Part shown: piece after piece, positions 38,065-46,516 of the stretch
Numbering within the stretch: the stretch's first letter is position 1
How the letters are laid out: every line of letters starts with the position of its first letter
NCBI RefSeq assembly: GCF_002976435.1
Contig: NZ_PUGF01000004.1
Span: 1-64,000 of the forward strand
DNA from: Solimicrobium silvestre
GTDB taxonomy: Bacteria > Pseudomonadota > Gammaproteobacteria > Burkholderiales > Burkholderiaceae_D
Reading direction: 5' to 3'
DNA: 64,000 bases
The notes under the pieces: generated by a model
Databases searched by the model: none
The model's input: the letters and a program-made list of their open reading frames with translations, nothing else
What the model was told of the DNA's origin: nothing
Position numbers and translations under genes: made by a program

Positions 38065-38314
38065 AGGATTGAATAGTTACCGGATAAAACAGAGACGCAT
38101 TACTTTGCCGCATCAACTTTGACACGAATTTATAAATATAGAAAGGCTATCTTTCACGATGAGTAGTTAAAAATGTACCTCAACTTATTTTGTTGCAATA
38201 TTGTAAAAAAGAAAAATTTCTAATTTGCACCCAGCAAGATTCAGTGGTACATTTTAATCAGCTTATGCTGTTTCTTCCGCCTTAAAATAGCCGTACATAT
38301 TCAGGGGGTGTGAC

Positions 38315-38638
38315 ATGAATCACGAAGAAATGCCAGCCAGCGATACTGCTGAACGGCTAAAAATTCTGCTTAAAAATAACGAAAAACTTTTCCCCACGCA
38401 CTTGCTAGCCAGCTATCCGCACATAGTCGGCAAGCTATGTGCAGTCTGGCAGGAACCCGTGCAAGCCTCCGACTACTTCAAAGACCTACTGACCACACAA
38501 AGAGAAAATCGAGCGGGCTTTCCGGCTGAGATATACACCGAAATTTTCGCGCTCAGTGATTTTTATAGCTCAACGCATCCCAGCGCAAAGAAAAATGATG
38601 ACTTCTGGAGCGGCGTCAATGTGGCGCGCGATAGCTAG
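38315..38638 (+). CDS. Conserved-looking small hypothetical protein
   Basis: A 107-residue soluble, mildly acidic protein with a strong GGGGGTG ribosome-binding stretch ahead of its ATG. I do not recognise a domain. Helix-rich sequence such as DTAERLKILLKNNEKLF and LAVW-like aromatic positions suggest a small all-alpha fold. It lies between the methyltransferase and the degraded tRNA-Thr copy and may be the last core gene before the inserted segment. A terminator hairpin follows. Confidence 0.6.
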   Translation: MNHEEMPASDTAERLKILLKNNEKLFPTHLLASYPHIVGKLCAVWQEPVQASDYFKDLLTTQRENRAGFPAEIYTEIFALSDFYSSTHPSAKKNDDFWSGVNVARDS

Positions 38639-38684
38639 TTATTCTCAAATTGCGCAATAGTAGCTATATTGAAAATCAAATAAA

Positions 38685-38718
38685 AAAGGGTTCGCGCAAA
38701 CTAATACTCTAACCCTTT
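38685..38718. terminator. Hairpin terminator next to the degraded tRNA-Thr copy
   Basis: AAAGGGTT pairs with AACCCTTT around an 18-base loop; an A run precedes it, giving a U run for transcripts on the minus strand. The stem arms are identical to those of the tRNA-Phe terminator. It may end the small gene at 38315-38638, the old tRNA-Thr copy on the minus strand, or both. Confidence 0.6.
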
Positions 38719-38724
38719 GGATAC

Positions 38725-38800
38725 TAGTGCCGACTGCAGGACTTGCCCCCCCTCTGATTACAAGTCGAACGCTTACTGACGCCGGGTAGCTGGGCAGACT
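38725..38800 (-). pseudogene. Degraded tRNA-Thr copy (possible att remnant)
   Basis: The plus strand reads GTGCCGACTGCAGGACTTG at 38728, identical to the 3' acceptor and T-arm part of the intact tRNA-Thr at 56416. Another identical block, CTGATTACAAGTC, corresponds to the anticodon arm. The rest is scrambled and cannot fold into a cloverleaf, and the CCA end reads CTA. Orientation is the same as the intact gene. It is either a decayed second tRNA-Thr or the far attachment site of an element that integrated in tRNA-Thr. Confidence 0.75.
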
Positions 38801-38808
38801 TAAAGAGC

Positions 38809-39150
38809 ATGATCATGGTCGAATCAATTCGTGAAATCGGCGAAAAACGCACCAGTGAACAACGGTTTCATATCAGTTCTCTGACCCAGATTCACGAAAA
38901 ATCAACAATGCCATTCACACACATTACTGCCGCTAAGAATCAACTGCATTGGTATCTTGACGTTATTTTCAAAGAAAATGCCTGCCTTACGTGGGATCGC
39001 AACGCGGCTGAAAATTTAAGCATCACCAAAAAAAATTACAATGAACCTCTTACGACAAGATACTTCAAAAAAAGCTCTGCATTCCAAAAAAACATCTTTA
39101 CGCCTCACTTCATGAGCAATATCATGCTGAGGTACTTGGCTTATGTTTAG
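38809..39150 (+). pseudogene. ISAs1-family transposase C-terminal remnant
   Basis: A 113-residue frame resembling the end of ISAs1-type transposases: VESIREIGEKRTSEQRFHISSL, then AKNQLHWYLDVIFKENACLTWDRNAAEN, where the family has an HW..EN-LHW-LDV-F-ED motif followed by GNAPEN. The upstream two thirds, including the first catalytic Asp region, are absent, and the last part has diverged. It directly abuts the degraded tRNA-Thr copy. Confidence 0.72.
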
Positions 39151-39296
39151 TGGGTATTTGATGCATTTTCCCTGCTGTCAGATCAAGCCTTAACGTCTAC
39201 AAATAAGTTACAATGATAGCCTTCCAGAATTATTTCAAAATAACAACTTTTACCTGTGAGCGACCAAAATTCACAGTCTAAAAAGACAGGTATCTT

Positions 39297-40967
39297 GTGC
39301 AGATTATTATTCCTATGTCAGGTTTTGGCGAGCGTTTTCGCAGAGCAGGGTATTCCGTTCCCAAGCCGCTGATTGAAATTGACGGGAAGCCGATTGTTGC
39401 ACACGTCATAGATATGTTCCCTGGCGAGAAGGATTTTATTTTTATTTGCAATCAGGATCACCTGGATGATCCCGGCTACCACATGGAGTCGATTCTTAGG
39501 CATTATTGTCCGACAGGTCGAATCATAGGCATCCATCCCCACAAACTTGGTCCAATTCACGCTGTACGACAAGTGGAAAACTTGATTGATCCAGATCGTC
39601 CAGTTGTCGTAAATTATTGTGACTTTACTTGTTCTTGGGACTGGAATCATTTCAAGCAATACGTTGCCAAAACTGCTTGTCAAGGAGCGATACCTGCATA
39701 TAAAGGTTTTCATCCTCACACGCTTGGCAACACGAATTACGCCTACATGCGTGAAATGAGTGGCTGGGTTCAAGATATTCAGGAAAAACAACCCTATACC
39801 AATAACCGTATGGAGGAGTATGCCTCCAGTGGAACTTATTACTTCATTACAGCGCAAATCATGAACGAAGCTTTTCGTATTGCGTTGGAGCAGGATCTCA
39901 ATGTGGGTGGCGAATACTACGTCAGCCTCGCTTATAAGCCGCTTCTTGCCAATAACCAGTCTGTGGCCGTTTACCCGCTTCAACATTTTATGCAATGGGG
40001 TACACCGGAAGACGTTGCTGAATACAACACATGGTCCATGACTTTTAGAAGGTTGGTCGCTCCGGTTAAAGGAGAGCCCAAACCCCACGGCTCACTGATT
40101 GTTCCAATGGCAGGCCTGGGTCAGCGTTTTTCCAACGAGGGGTACGAGTTAACCAAACCGTTGATTCCAGTTTCTGGGATGTCCATGGTTGCGCAAGCAA
40201 CACATGATCTGCCTCCCGCAGAGCATTATGTTTTTGTAGTGAGATCCGATATGCAAGGGTACGAGGACGTTTCGACCGAACTTAAGCGACTCTATCCAAT
40301 GTCGATCATCAAAACGATTGCTCGTGTTACTGAGGGCCAAGCTTGTACGGCACTGATTGGCCTGGATGCATTAGAAAATGAGTTGGATAACATCCCAGGG
40401 CCTATCACCATTGGAACTTGTGACAATGGTGTGTTATATGACTCCAGCGCTTTCGACGGGTTGGTCGATAACTTGGGTGTGGACGTCATTGTCTGGGGTA
40501 TTCGCGGCTACCCCAATGCGGTACGTCACCCGAAAATGTTCGGCTGGATCGATGCTAAGGAGGGACAAATCAGTTCGATTTCCGTCAAAACACCACTTGA
40601 TAACCCCGCCTCTGATCCCATTGTCTTAGGGACGTTTACATTCCGCCGCGGCGAAGACTTCCGTCGTGCTATAGAGCATTTGATTGCTCGCGACGGACGG
40701 GTTAACGGCGAGTTTTACATCGACTCATGCATCAACGATGCTATTGAACTTGGATTGCGGTGTCACCTGCTTGAGGTCGATAGCTATCTGTGCTGGGGAA
40801 CCCCGAATGACCTACGCACTTTTGAATACTGGCAGTCATGCTTCCACAAATGGCCTGGTCATCCCTATCGACTGGAACTGGATAGACGGGTTCCCAAAGA
40901 TCAACTAAAAGCTATTGAAACAAGGTGCCAAGCCATATTGCCGCATCTGCCCGGCAGACAAGCATGA
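39297..40967 (+). CDS. Tandem-domain sugar/polyol-phosphate nucleotidyltransferase
   Basis: A 556-residue protein made of two related nucleotidyltransferase domains in tandem. Domain 1 (about 1-255) starts QIIIPMSGFGERFRRAGYSV with KPLIEIDG; domain 2 (about 265-535) starts SLIVPMAGLGQRFSNEGYEL with KPLIPVSG. Each therefore has its own G-x-G-x-R-F...KPL activation motif, and later acidic motifs NYCDF and TCDNG in the metal-binding positions. The GTG start is needed to keep the first motif. Ordinary family members have one such domain. It heads an operon with a kinase, a phosphatase and an aldolase. The nucleotide and sugar substrates are not evident. Confidence 0.8.
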   Translation: MQIIIPMSGFGERFRRAGYSVPKPLIEIDGKPIVAHVIDMFPGEKDFIFICNQDHLDDPGYHMESILRHYCPTGRIIGIHPHKLGPIHAVRQVENLIDPDRPVVVNYCDFTCSWDWNHFKQYVAKTACQGAIPAYKGFHPHTLGNTNYAYMREMSGWVQDIQEKQPYTNNRMEEYASSGTYYFITAQIMNEAFRIALEQDLNVGGEYYVSLAYKPLLANNQSVAVYPLQHFMQWGTPEDVAEYNTWSMTFRRLVAPVKGEPKPHGSLIVPMAGLGQRFSNEGYELTKPLIPVSGMSMVAQATHDLPPAEHYVFVVRSDMQGYEDVSTELKRLYPMSIIKTIARVTEGQACTALIGLDALENELDNIPGPITIGTCDNGVLYDSSAFDGLVDNLGVDVIVWGIRGYPNAVRHPKMFGWIDAKEGQISSISVKTPLDNPASDPIVLGTFTFRRGEDFRRAIEHLIARDGRVNGEFYIDSCINDAIELGLRCHLLEVDSYLCWGTPNDLRTFEYWQSCFHKWPGHPYRLELDRRVPKDQLKAIETRCQAILPHLPGRQA

Positions 40968-41368
40968 TCAAGCGCGAACTTGGTATTTTTTTGATTGTTG
41001 GCTCATTGACCGTTTTGGTTGATTTTGGCGCATATCGGAGTTTGGTCTGGCTTGAGGTAGCAGGCGTCGATATGGCGAAGGCAATAGGTTTCCTTGCCGG
41101 GACGGTATTTGCCTACTTCGCCAATCGTTTTTGGACTTTTGGCCATAAGTCACATGCATCAGGCAGTTTGTGGCGATTTGTTATCTTGTATGGGATCACG
41201 CTGGGAGCCAACGTACTGGTCAATTCATTGGCATTGAAACTTTTTGCTGATGCAACTGATGCCGTTCACCTCGCTTTTTTGCTCGCAACTGGGGTTTCGG
41301 CCACTCTTAATTTCTTAGGCATGAAGCTATTTGTGTTTAAACCCCGTGCTACTTCGGGGCTCACATGA
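40964..41368 (+). CDS. GtrA family membrane protein (second copy)
   Basis: A 134-residue four-span GtrA protein: IFLIVGSLTVLVDFGAYRSL at the N-terminus, FLAGTVFAYFANRFWTF in the middle, and a final MKLFVFKP. The start at 40964 overlaps the stop of the nucleotidyltransferase gene as ATGA; longer in-frame starts are less likely. It is coupled to the GT2 gene downstream, also by ATGA. Proposed role: flipping a lipid-linked sugar or polyol made by the operon. Confidence 0.85.
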   Translation: MIKRELGIFLIVGSLTVLVDFGAYRSLVWLEVAGVDMAKAIGFLAGTVFAYFANRFWTFGHKSHASGSLWRFVILYGITLGANVLVNSLALKLFADATDAVHLAFLLATGVSATLNFLGMKLFVFKPRATSGLT

Positions 41369-42063
41369 AATTCTCGCTGATCATTCCTTGCTACAACGAA
41401 GCGGAAAATTTACCGTTACTGCTAGAGCGATGCAAAGCACTTGCAACCATGTCAGAAGTCGAAGTCATACTAGTAGACAATGGCTCGACAGACAGCACGC
41501 CCCAAGTACTCTTGAATATGCTGCCGATGTACCCAGGCTGTCGGACCGTGCGTGTTGAAAAGAACCAAGGTTACGGTTTTGGAATCCTGTCGGGTCTCAG
41601 AGCCGCGAAAGGCGAAATCCTTGGCTGGACACATGCGGACATGCAGACTGATCCACAAGATGCGCTAAGCGGTCTTGATCTATTTGAGAAACATGGTACA
41701 GACATCTTCGTGAAGGGGCATCGCTACGGTCGCCCATTTGCGGATGTCATATTTACTATCGGAATGAGTTTCTTCGAAACACTTCTGCTGGCTAGACCGA
41801 TGTGGGACATCAATGCTCAGCCAACCATGTTCCCTCGCAAGTTCTTCGAGTCATGGAGTTCGCCACCCGACGACTTTTCACTCGACCTGTACGCCTACTA
41901 TCAAGCCCAAACCCAAGGGCTCAAGGTCCATCGCTTTCCCGTCAAGTTTGGTGAACGGGCGCATGGTGTGTCGCACTGGAACGTTAACTGGGCAGCGAAG
42001 TGGAAGTTCATTCGCAGGACCATAGACTTCAGCCTGCAATTAAAAAAGAAAATCTCGATATGA
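41365..42063 (+). CDS. Family 2 glycosyltransferase, polyprenyl-phosphate type
   Basis: A 232-residue GT-A enzyme with SLIIPCYNEAENLPLLLERC, VILVDNGSTDSTPQVL, NQGYGFGILSGLRAAKGEILGWTHADMQTDP, the last carrying the D-x-D-like metal site (HADMQ). It lacks the C-terminal membrane helices of longer GtrB proteins. This class includes dolichol/undecaprenyl-phosphate mannose synthases. Next to GtrA, it probably loads the activated unit onto undecaprenyl phosphate. Overlaps both neighbours by four bases. Confidence 0.85.
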   Translation: MKFSLIIPCYNEAENLPLLLERCKALATMSEVEVILVDNGSTDSTPQVLLNMLPMYPGCRTVRVEKNQGYGFGILSGLRAAKGEILGWTHADMQTDPQDALSGLDLFEKHGTDIFVKGHRYGRPFADVIFTIGMSFFETLLLARPMWDINAQPTMFPRKFFESWSSPPDDFSLDLYAYYQAQTQGLKVHRFPVKFGERAHGVSHWNVNWAAKWKFIRRTIDFSLQLKKKISI

Positions 42064-42665
42064 AACTCATTTCTCATCGCCGCAACAGCATCGACGAACT
42101 TCGGGCAACCAACCACAAATATGGTGTCGAAGTAGACATTCGGAGTGAGGGACAGAAGTTGATCATGCACCATGATCCTTTCGTTGCTGGCGAGTCTTTT
42201 GATGAGTGGATTGATGTCTATCAGCATGGAACATTGATTCTCAATGTGAAAGAAGAAGGTCTCGAATCGCGTCTGATTGCTATCATGACATCGAAAGGCA
42301 TTGACGATTATTTTTTCCTGGATCAATCATTCCCGTTTCTGGTGAAGTGGTCAAAAGCGGGAGAGCATCGTTGTGCCGTCCGGGTATCGGAGTTTGAATC
42401 AATTGAGACAGCACTGACCTTGGCAGGAAAGGTGGATTGGGTTTGGGTAGACTGTTTTAGCCAATTCCCTCTTAGTGGAGATGATGCCCAGCGCCTCATG
42501 AACGCCGGGTTCAAGCTCTGCCTGGTTTCCCCAGAATTACAAGGTCGGGATGCTGAAACTGAAATTCCTGCTCTGGCATCACTACTGAGAGAGCGAAATA
42601 TTAAGTCGGATGCTGTTTGCACGAAACGCCCAGACCTTTGGGAAAAAGTGGTAGCTTCGCAATGA
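42060..42665 (+). CDS. GDPD/PI-PLC-like phosphodiesterase-fold protein
   Basis: A 201-residue cytoplasmic protein with the N-terminal pattern of glycerophosphodiester phosphodiesterases: His6-Arg7 (SHRRNS), then GVEVDIRS with Glu24 and Asp26, then MHHDPF with His37/His38 and Asp39. These match the catalytic His pair and metal ligands of the family. The protein is shorter than typical enzymes (about 250) and has no signal peptide. In this operon it may cleave or handle a phosphodiester intermediate; this is inference. Coupled by ATGA overlaps on both sides. Confidence 0.65.
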   Translation: MKLISHRRNSIDELRATNHKYGVEVDIRSEGQKLIMHHDPFVAGESFDEWIDVYQHGTLILNVKEEGLESRLIAIMTSKGIDDYFFLDQSFPFLVKWSKAGEHRCAVRVSEFESIETALTLAGKVDWVWVDCFSQFPLSGDDAQRLMNAGFKLCLVSPELQGRDAETEIPALASLLRERNIKSDAVCTKRPDLWEKVVASQ

Positions 42666-44713
42666 GGAAAGTATGCCTTCATCCGATGTTTTTCTTGGGT
42701 CTTGCAATTCGTTTAGCCCTAATCATAGGGCTTACCCCTCTTGCCGTATCCGACTGGTATGTCCCATTTTTGGATGCCAGTATTTCTTCGGTAACACTGG
42801 ACCCGTGGTCAGGATGGATGACAGGAGGAGGTACGCCCGTAGCGTTTCCTTATGGCTACGCGATGTGGTTGTTTTTTTTGCCAATAACACTTATTACCAA
42901 GCTAATCGGCGCTCCTTTGCAGTATGGGTATGAGCTAACGTTGTTGGCAGCTGATTTTTGCTTGCTGACCACACTTCATCATCTTTTACCGGGCCGCCCA
43001 CGCCTACTTCTAGCTGTCTACTGGTTATCCCCCATTGTCATTCTCGCGAGCTATGCACTAGGACTCAACGACCTAGTGCCCGCTTTGTTCTTAACATTGT
43101 CAATATTTTTCATTCGTCGAGTTGAGCTGAAATTTGCCGGAGCTTTGTGTGCGGCAGCGATTTCAGCCAAATTGAGCATGGTCGTTGCATTGCCATTTTT
43201 TATAATATTTCTTTACAACAATAAAGCTTTACGGCAGCGTATTGCCCAATTTCTATTGGGATTTCTTGTATGTTCACTGATTCTTGGCGTACCTTTTCTC
43301 TTCTCTTATGCAGCTCTTCAAATGCTGTTCGGCAATCCGGAGATGGGGAAAGTTTATAGATTAGCTCTCAGCTTGGGCGACAATGTTTCCATCTACATTG
43401 TCCCATTGGTCTACATGATCATGCTTTACCTGGCGTGGCGAATCCGACGTCTGAACTTTGATTTGTTTCAAGCGATAACTGGAATGGCCTTCTTATTGAT
43501 CGTCTTGATGACGCCAGCATCACCTGGATGGTTTGTTTGGAGCATTCCTTTTCTTGTGCTCTATCAGGCAATGAGCGGGCGAATCGCCATCTTATTGATT
43601 GGGGTATTTTCGGCTCTTTATGTGCTGAGTACCCTACTTGTCACGCCGCTCCAACTTACAAATAACAGTGGCTTTGACTTAGGCAGTGCGCTCCATATGT
43701 CTGCACAACTGGGCAGTCATGCCGCCTCACTCCTGCACACCTCCATGGTCGCCATCGGCGTTGTGCTAGCCATACGAATCTGGCGCGAGGCAATCAGTCG
43801 CAATGATTTTTTCAGACTGAGTCGCAAGCCTTTTGTCATTGGTATAGCAGGTGATTCTGGCGCAGGTAAAGACACCTTTGCCGATTCCATCACAGCGCTG
43901 TTTGGCGGACATTCGGTCGTCAAGCTATCCGGTGACGATTACCATTTATGGGACAGACAGAAACCTATGTGGCAGGTGATGACCCATCTGAATCCCATGT
44001 CCAATGATTTGGAAGGTTTTTGTCGCGATCTGGTTTCTTTGACTGACGGGAAGAGCATTCAATCCAAGCACTATGACCATACAACGGGGAAGATGAGCAA
44101 GCCGGTCCAAATCACCAGTAACGACTTCATCATCGCTAGTGGTTTGCATGCGCTTTATCTTCCGATACTCAGAGATTGCTACAACCTGAAAATTTACCTT
44201 GATATTGATGAAGGATTGCGTCGACACTTCAAGCTCAAGCGAGACGTAGACAAACGAGGCCATACGGTGGAGCGTGTGCTAAGTTCATTCGAAAAAAGAG
44301 AACCTGATTCTGAACGCTTCATCCGACCTCAATCTACCTATGGTGATCTGACCCTTGCATTGCACCCGATCCATCCCCGGATGCTGGAAAGCCTGGATGA
44401 CAAACACCCCCTTCGGCTAAAGCTGATAGTCAAAACACGACATGGGTTCAACGAACTCTCTCTGAACCGTGTTTTAGTTGGAGTCTGCGGACTGCATGTC
44501 GACATCATCGTCTGCGATGATGGCAGCGAAGTGCAGATGATCATCGAAGGTGAAGCATCGGCAGCAGACGTTGCGATGGCGGCAGAGATGCTATGCCCGA
44601 AGGTTCTCGAGTTCTTAGACATTCCGCCCAAGTGGCAAGCCGGTATGGCGGGCTTGATGCAGTTAATCACCCTGTCTCATATCAGCCAAGCATTGACAAA
44701 GCGATTCATATAA
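42662..44713 (+). CDS. Polytopic membrane protein fused to a uridine-kinase/PRK-like kinase
   Basis: A 683-residue two-part protein. Residues 1 to about 375 are a membrane domain with around ten spans and an early periplasmic Asp-rich loop (WYVPFLDASI), resembling GT-C or DUF2029-type lipid-sugar-using transferases. Residues about 385-600 form a P-loop kinase with Walker A GIAGDSGAGKDT (394-405), SGDDYHLWDR and IASGLHALYL, as in uridine kinase and phosphoribulokinase. The last 80 residues are uncharacterised. A membrane transferase joined to a small-molecule kinase is unusual. There is no stop or frameshift at the join, so the fusion is real in this sequence. Confidence 0.72.
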   Translation: MRKVCLHPMFFLGLAIRLALIIGLTPLAVSDWYVPFLDASISSVTLDPWSGWMTGGGTPVAFPYGYAMWLFFLPITLITKLIGAPLQYGYELTLLAADFCLLTTLHHLLPGRPRLLLAVYWLSPIVILASYALGLNDLVPALFLTLSIFFIRRVELKFAGALCAAAISAKLSMVVALPFFIIFLYNNKALRQRIAQFLLGFLVCSLILGVPFLFSYAALQMLFGNPEMGKVYRLALSLGDNVSIYIVPLVYMIMLYLAWRIRRLNFDLFQAITGMAFLLIVLMTPASPGWFVWSIPFLVLYQAMSGRIAILLIGVFSALYVLSTLLVTPLQLTNNSGFDLGSALHMSAQLGSHAASLLHTSMVAIGVVLAIRIWREAISRNDFFRLSRKPFVIGIAGDSGAGKDTFADSITALFGGHSVVKLSGDDYHLWDRQKPMWQVMTHLNPMSNDLEGFCRDLVSLTDGKSIQSKHYDHTTGKMSKPVQITSNDFIIASGLHALYLPILRDCYNLKIYLDIDEGLRRHFKLKRDVDKRGHTVERVLSSFEKREPDSERFIRPQSTYGDLTLALHPIHPRMLESLDDKHPLRLKLIVKTRHGFNELSLNRVLVGVCGLHVDIIVCDDGSEVQMIIEGEASAADVAMAAEMLCPKVLEFLDIPPKWQAGMAGLMQLITLSHISQALTKRFI

Positions 44714-45459
44714 TGAAGATCAATAATAAAGAGCGATTCACTCGCCTGCCAGACGCTTTCTTATTCGATACAGACAACACATTGTATCCATATGATCCTG
44801 CGCACGCTGCTGCGCAGAAAGCGGTGAGGGATAAAGTTGTCAGTACGTTTTCAATCTCTCCTGAAGATTTTGACAAAGCTTTCAAAGAGGCTAGAAACCA
44901 GATCAAAACTCGGCTTAAGCATACTGCGTCTTCCCATAGCCGCTTACTCTACCTTCAGCGCATGCTTGAGATTATGGGCTTGGGTTCGCAAGTGTTACTG
45001 GCCTTGGATTTTGAACAAACCTACTGGCGAACTTTTTTAAGCAACGCCATTTTGTTTGATGAAGTAAAGGGGTTGCTGGACGACATCCGTTTGCTTGGCA
45101 TCCCAACGGCGATTGTCACCGACCTGACTGCACAGATCCAATTCAGAAAGGTCGTCTACTTCGGGCTTGACAACTACTTTGACTACATTGTCACTAGTGA
45201 AGAGGCTGGTTTCGATAAGCCGCATGAAGCGCCTTTCCAGATTGCGCTGGAAAAAATGCGCCCGAAAGGTGATTGTATCTGGATGATTGGTGACAACCCC
45301 GTGAATGACATTCGAGGGGCCCGAGAAAATATCAATGCCGTAACACTTCAAAAAACACATCCGGGTGTCCAGCTTGGCACGGACGCGAACAGACCAGATG
45401 CATCGTTCAACGAGTTCTCCCAATTGAGAAAATTGATCACAAAGTTGGCTGAACAATGA
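44713..45459 (+). CDS. HAD superfamily phosphatase
   Basis: A 248-residue HAD subfamily IA hydrolase. Motif I is FLFDTDNTLYP (Asp19, Asp21), motif II is PTAIVTDLT, the conserved lysine is in GFDKPHEAPF, and motif IV is WMIGDNPVNDIRGA. The cap helix bundle spans about residues 30-115. The start shares one base with the preceding stop (TAATG). In the operon it would dephosphorylate a sugar phosphate, for example the product of the aldolase encoded next. Note that D-T-D replaces the usual D-x-D-G-T with N (DNT), seen in several family members. Confidence 0.85.
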   Translation: MKINNKERFTRLPDAFLFDTDNTLYPYDPAHAAAQKAVRDKVVSTFSISPEDFDKAFKEARNQIKTRLKHTASSHSRLLYLQRMLEIMGLGSQVLLALDFEQTYWRTFLSNAILFDEVKGLLDDIRLLGIPTAIVTDLTAQIQFRKVVYFGLDNYFDYIVTSEEAGFDKPHEAPFQIALEKMRPKGDCIWMIGDNPVNDIRGARENINAVTLQKTHPGVQLGTDANRPDASFNEFSQLRKLITKLAEQ

Positions 45460-46487
45460 TGAGTACGCAAATTAACTCAACGGCCGAACAGGTCAAAGCA
45501 TATTGCACCCGAATTGGCAAAGATCCATTACTAGTTCAGGGAGCAGGGGGAAATGTTTCATGGAAAGATGGAAGCATACTTTGGGTAAAGGCCTCGGGCA
45601 CATGGCTTGCTGACGCAGAGCAAAAAGATATCTTTGTACCTATTGATTTACCTCATTTGCTCAAAGCACTTGACGATGGCGATTTTTCGGTAGAGCCAAG
45701 ACTATGCAGAGAGTCCTTATTACGACCATCTATCGAGACTCTGCTGCATGCTTTAATGCCATCACGCGTGGTGGTGCATCTGCATGCAATTGAAGTATTG
45801 GCCCACCTGGTTCGTGACAATTTTCAGGCCGATTTTGAATCTTTGCTCGATGAATCCACGCCTTGGGCTGTAGTTGATTACTACAAACCTGGGAGTGCCC
45901 TTGCCGCGGAGATCAGCGCCACCCTGACTCAAAAACCGACGACCAAGGTGATTTTTCTTAGAAATCATGGAGTCGTGATCGGTGGAGCAGATGTCGCAGA
46001 GGCGGACCAAATTATTTGTAAATTAACGCTCGCGTTAAGCACCAGACCCGCTGACATTTGCCCTCCTTCACACTTGATGTTTTTGCCTCCGGCAAACTTA
46101 ATTGACCAATATGCCCCAGTAGCTGATTTAGACATACATCAATTAGCATTAACCCCCGACCTTTTTAACCGAGTGAATTCTGATTGGGCGCTATATCCTG
46201 ACCACGTAGTATTTTTAGGTCCCAGGGCTTATGTATATCAAACATGGGAAGCTTTTAACGATCAAAAAATATTTTTGATCGAGCTACCTGAGCTTGTTTT
46301 CGTAAAAGGTAAAGGGGTATATGCAAAGTCATCTTTTAACAAGGCTAAGCAAGTACAGTTACGCTGCTACTTTGATGTAATAGTAAGACAGAAACCTCAC
46401 TCTTCAATGAGAGTTCTTACAGATATTCAAATCGCCGAGTTACTAAATTGGGATGCAGAACAGTACCGAATGAATCTTGCCAAATGA
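45456..46487 (+). CDS. Class II aldolase/adducin family protein
   Basis: A 343-residue protein whose first 215 residues are a zinc class II aldolase domain: GAGGNVSWKDG and VKASGTWL form the phosphate-binding site, PSIET holds the catalytic Glu94, and His108, His110 and His171 (VHLHAIE and RNHGV) are the zinc ligands. Relatives cleave or form fuculose-, rhamnulose- or ribulose-type phosphates. The C-terminal 120 residues resemble the tail of longer RhaD-like proteins. Last of seven coupled genes. It could supply or consume a ketose phosphate for the nucleotidyltransferase pathway. Confidence 0.83.
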   Translation: MMSTQINSTAEQVKAYCTRIGKDPLLVQGAGGNVSWKDGSILWVKASGTWLADAEQKDIFVPIDLPHLLKALDDGDFSVEPRLCRESLLRPSIETLLHALMPSRVVVHLHAIEVLAHLVRDNFQADFESLLDESTPWAVVDYYKPGSALAAEISATLTQKPTTKVIFLRNHGVVIGGADVAEADQIICKLTLALSTRPADICPPSHLMFLPPANLIDQYAPVADLDIHQLALTPDLFNRVNSDWALYPDHVVFLGPRAYVYQTWEAFNDQKIFLIELPELVFVKGKGVYAKSSFNKAKQVQLRCYFDVIVRQKPHSSMRVLTDIQIAELLNWDAEQYRMNLAK

Positions 46488-46516
46488 TATTAAAAAAATA
46501 ATAGGAATTAGTTTTT

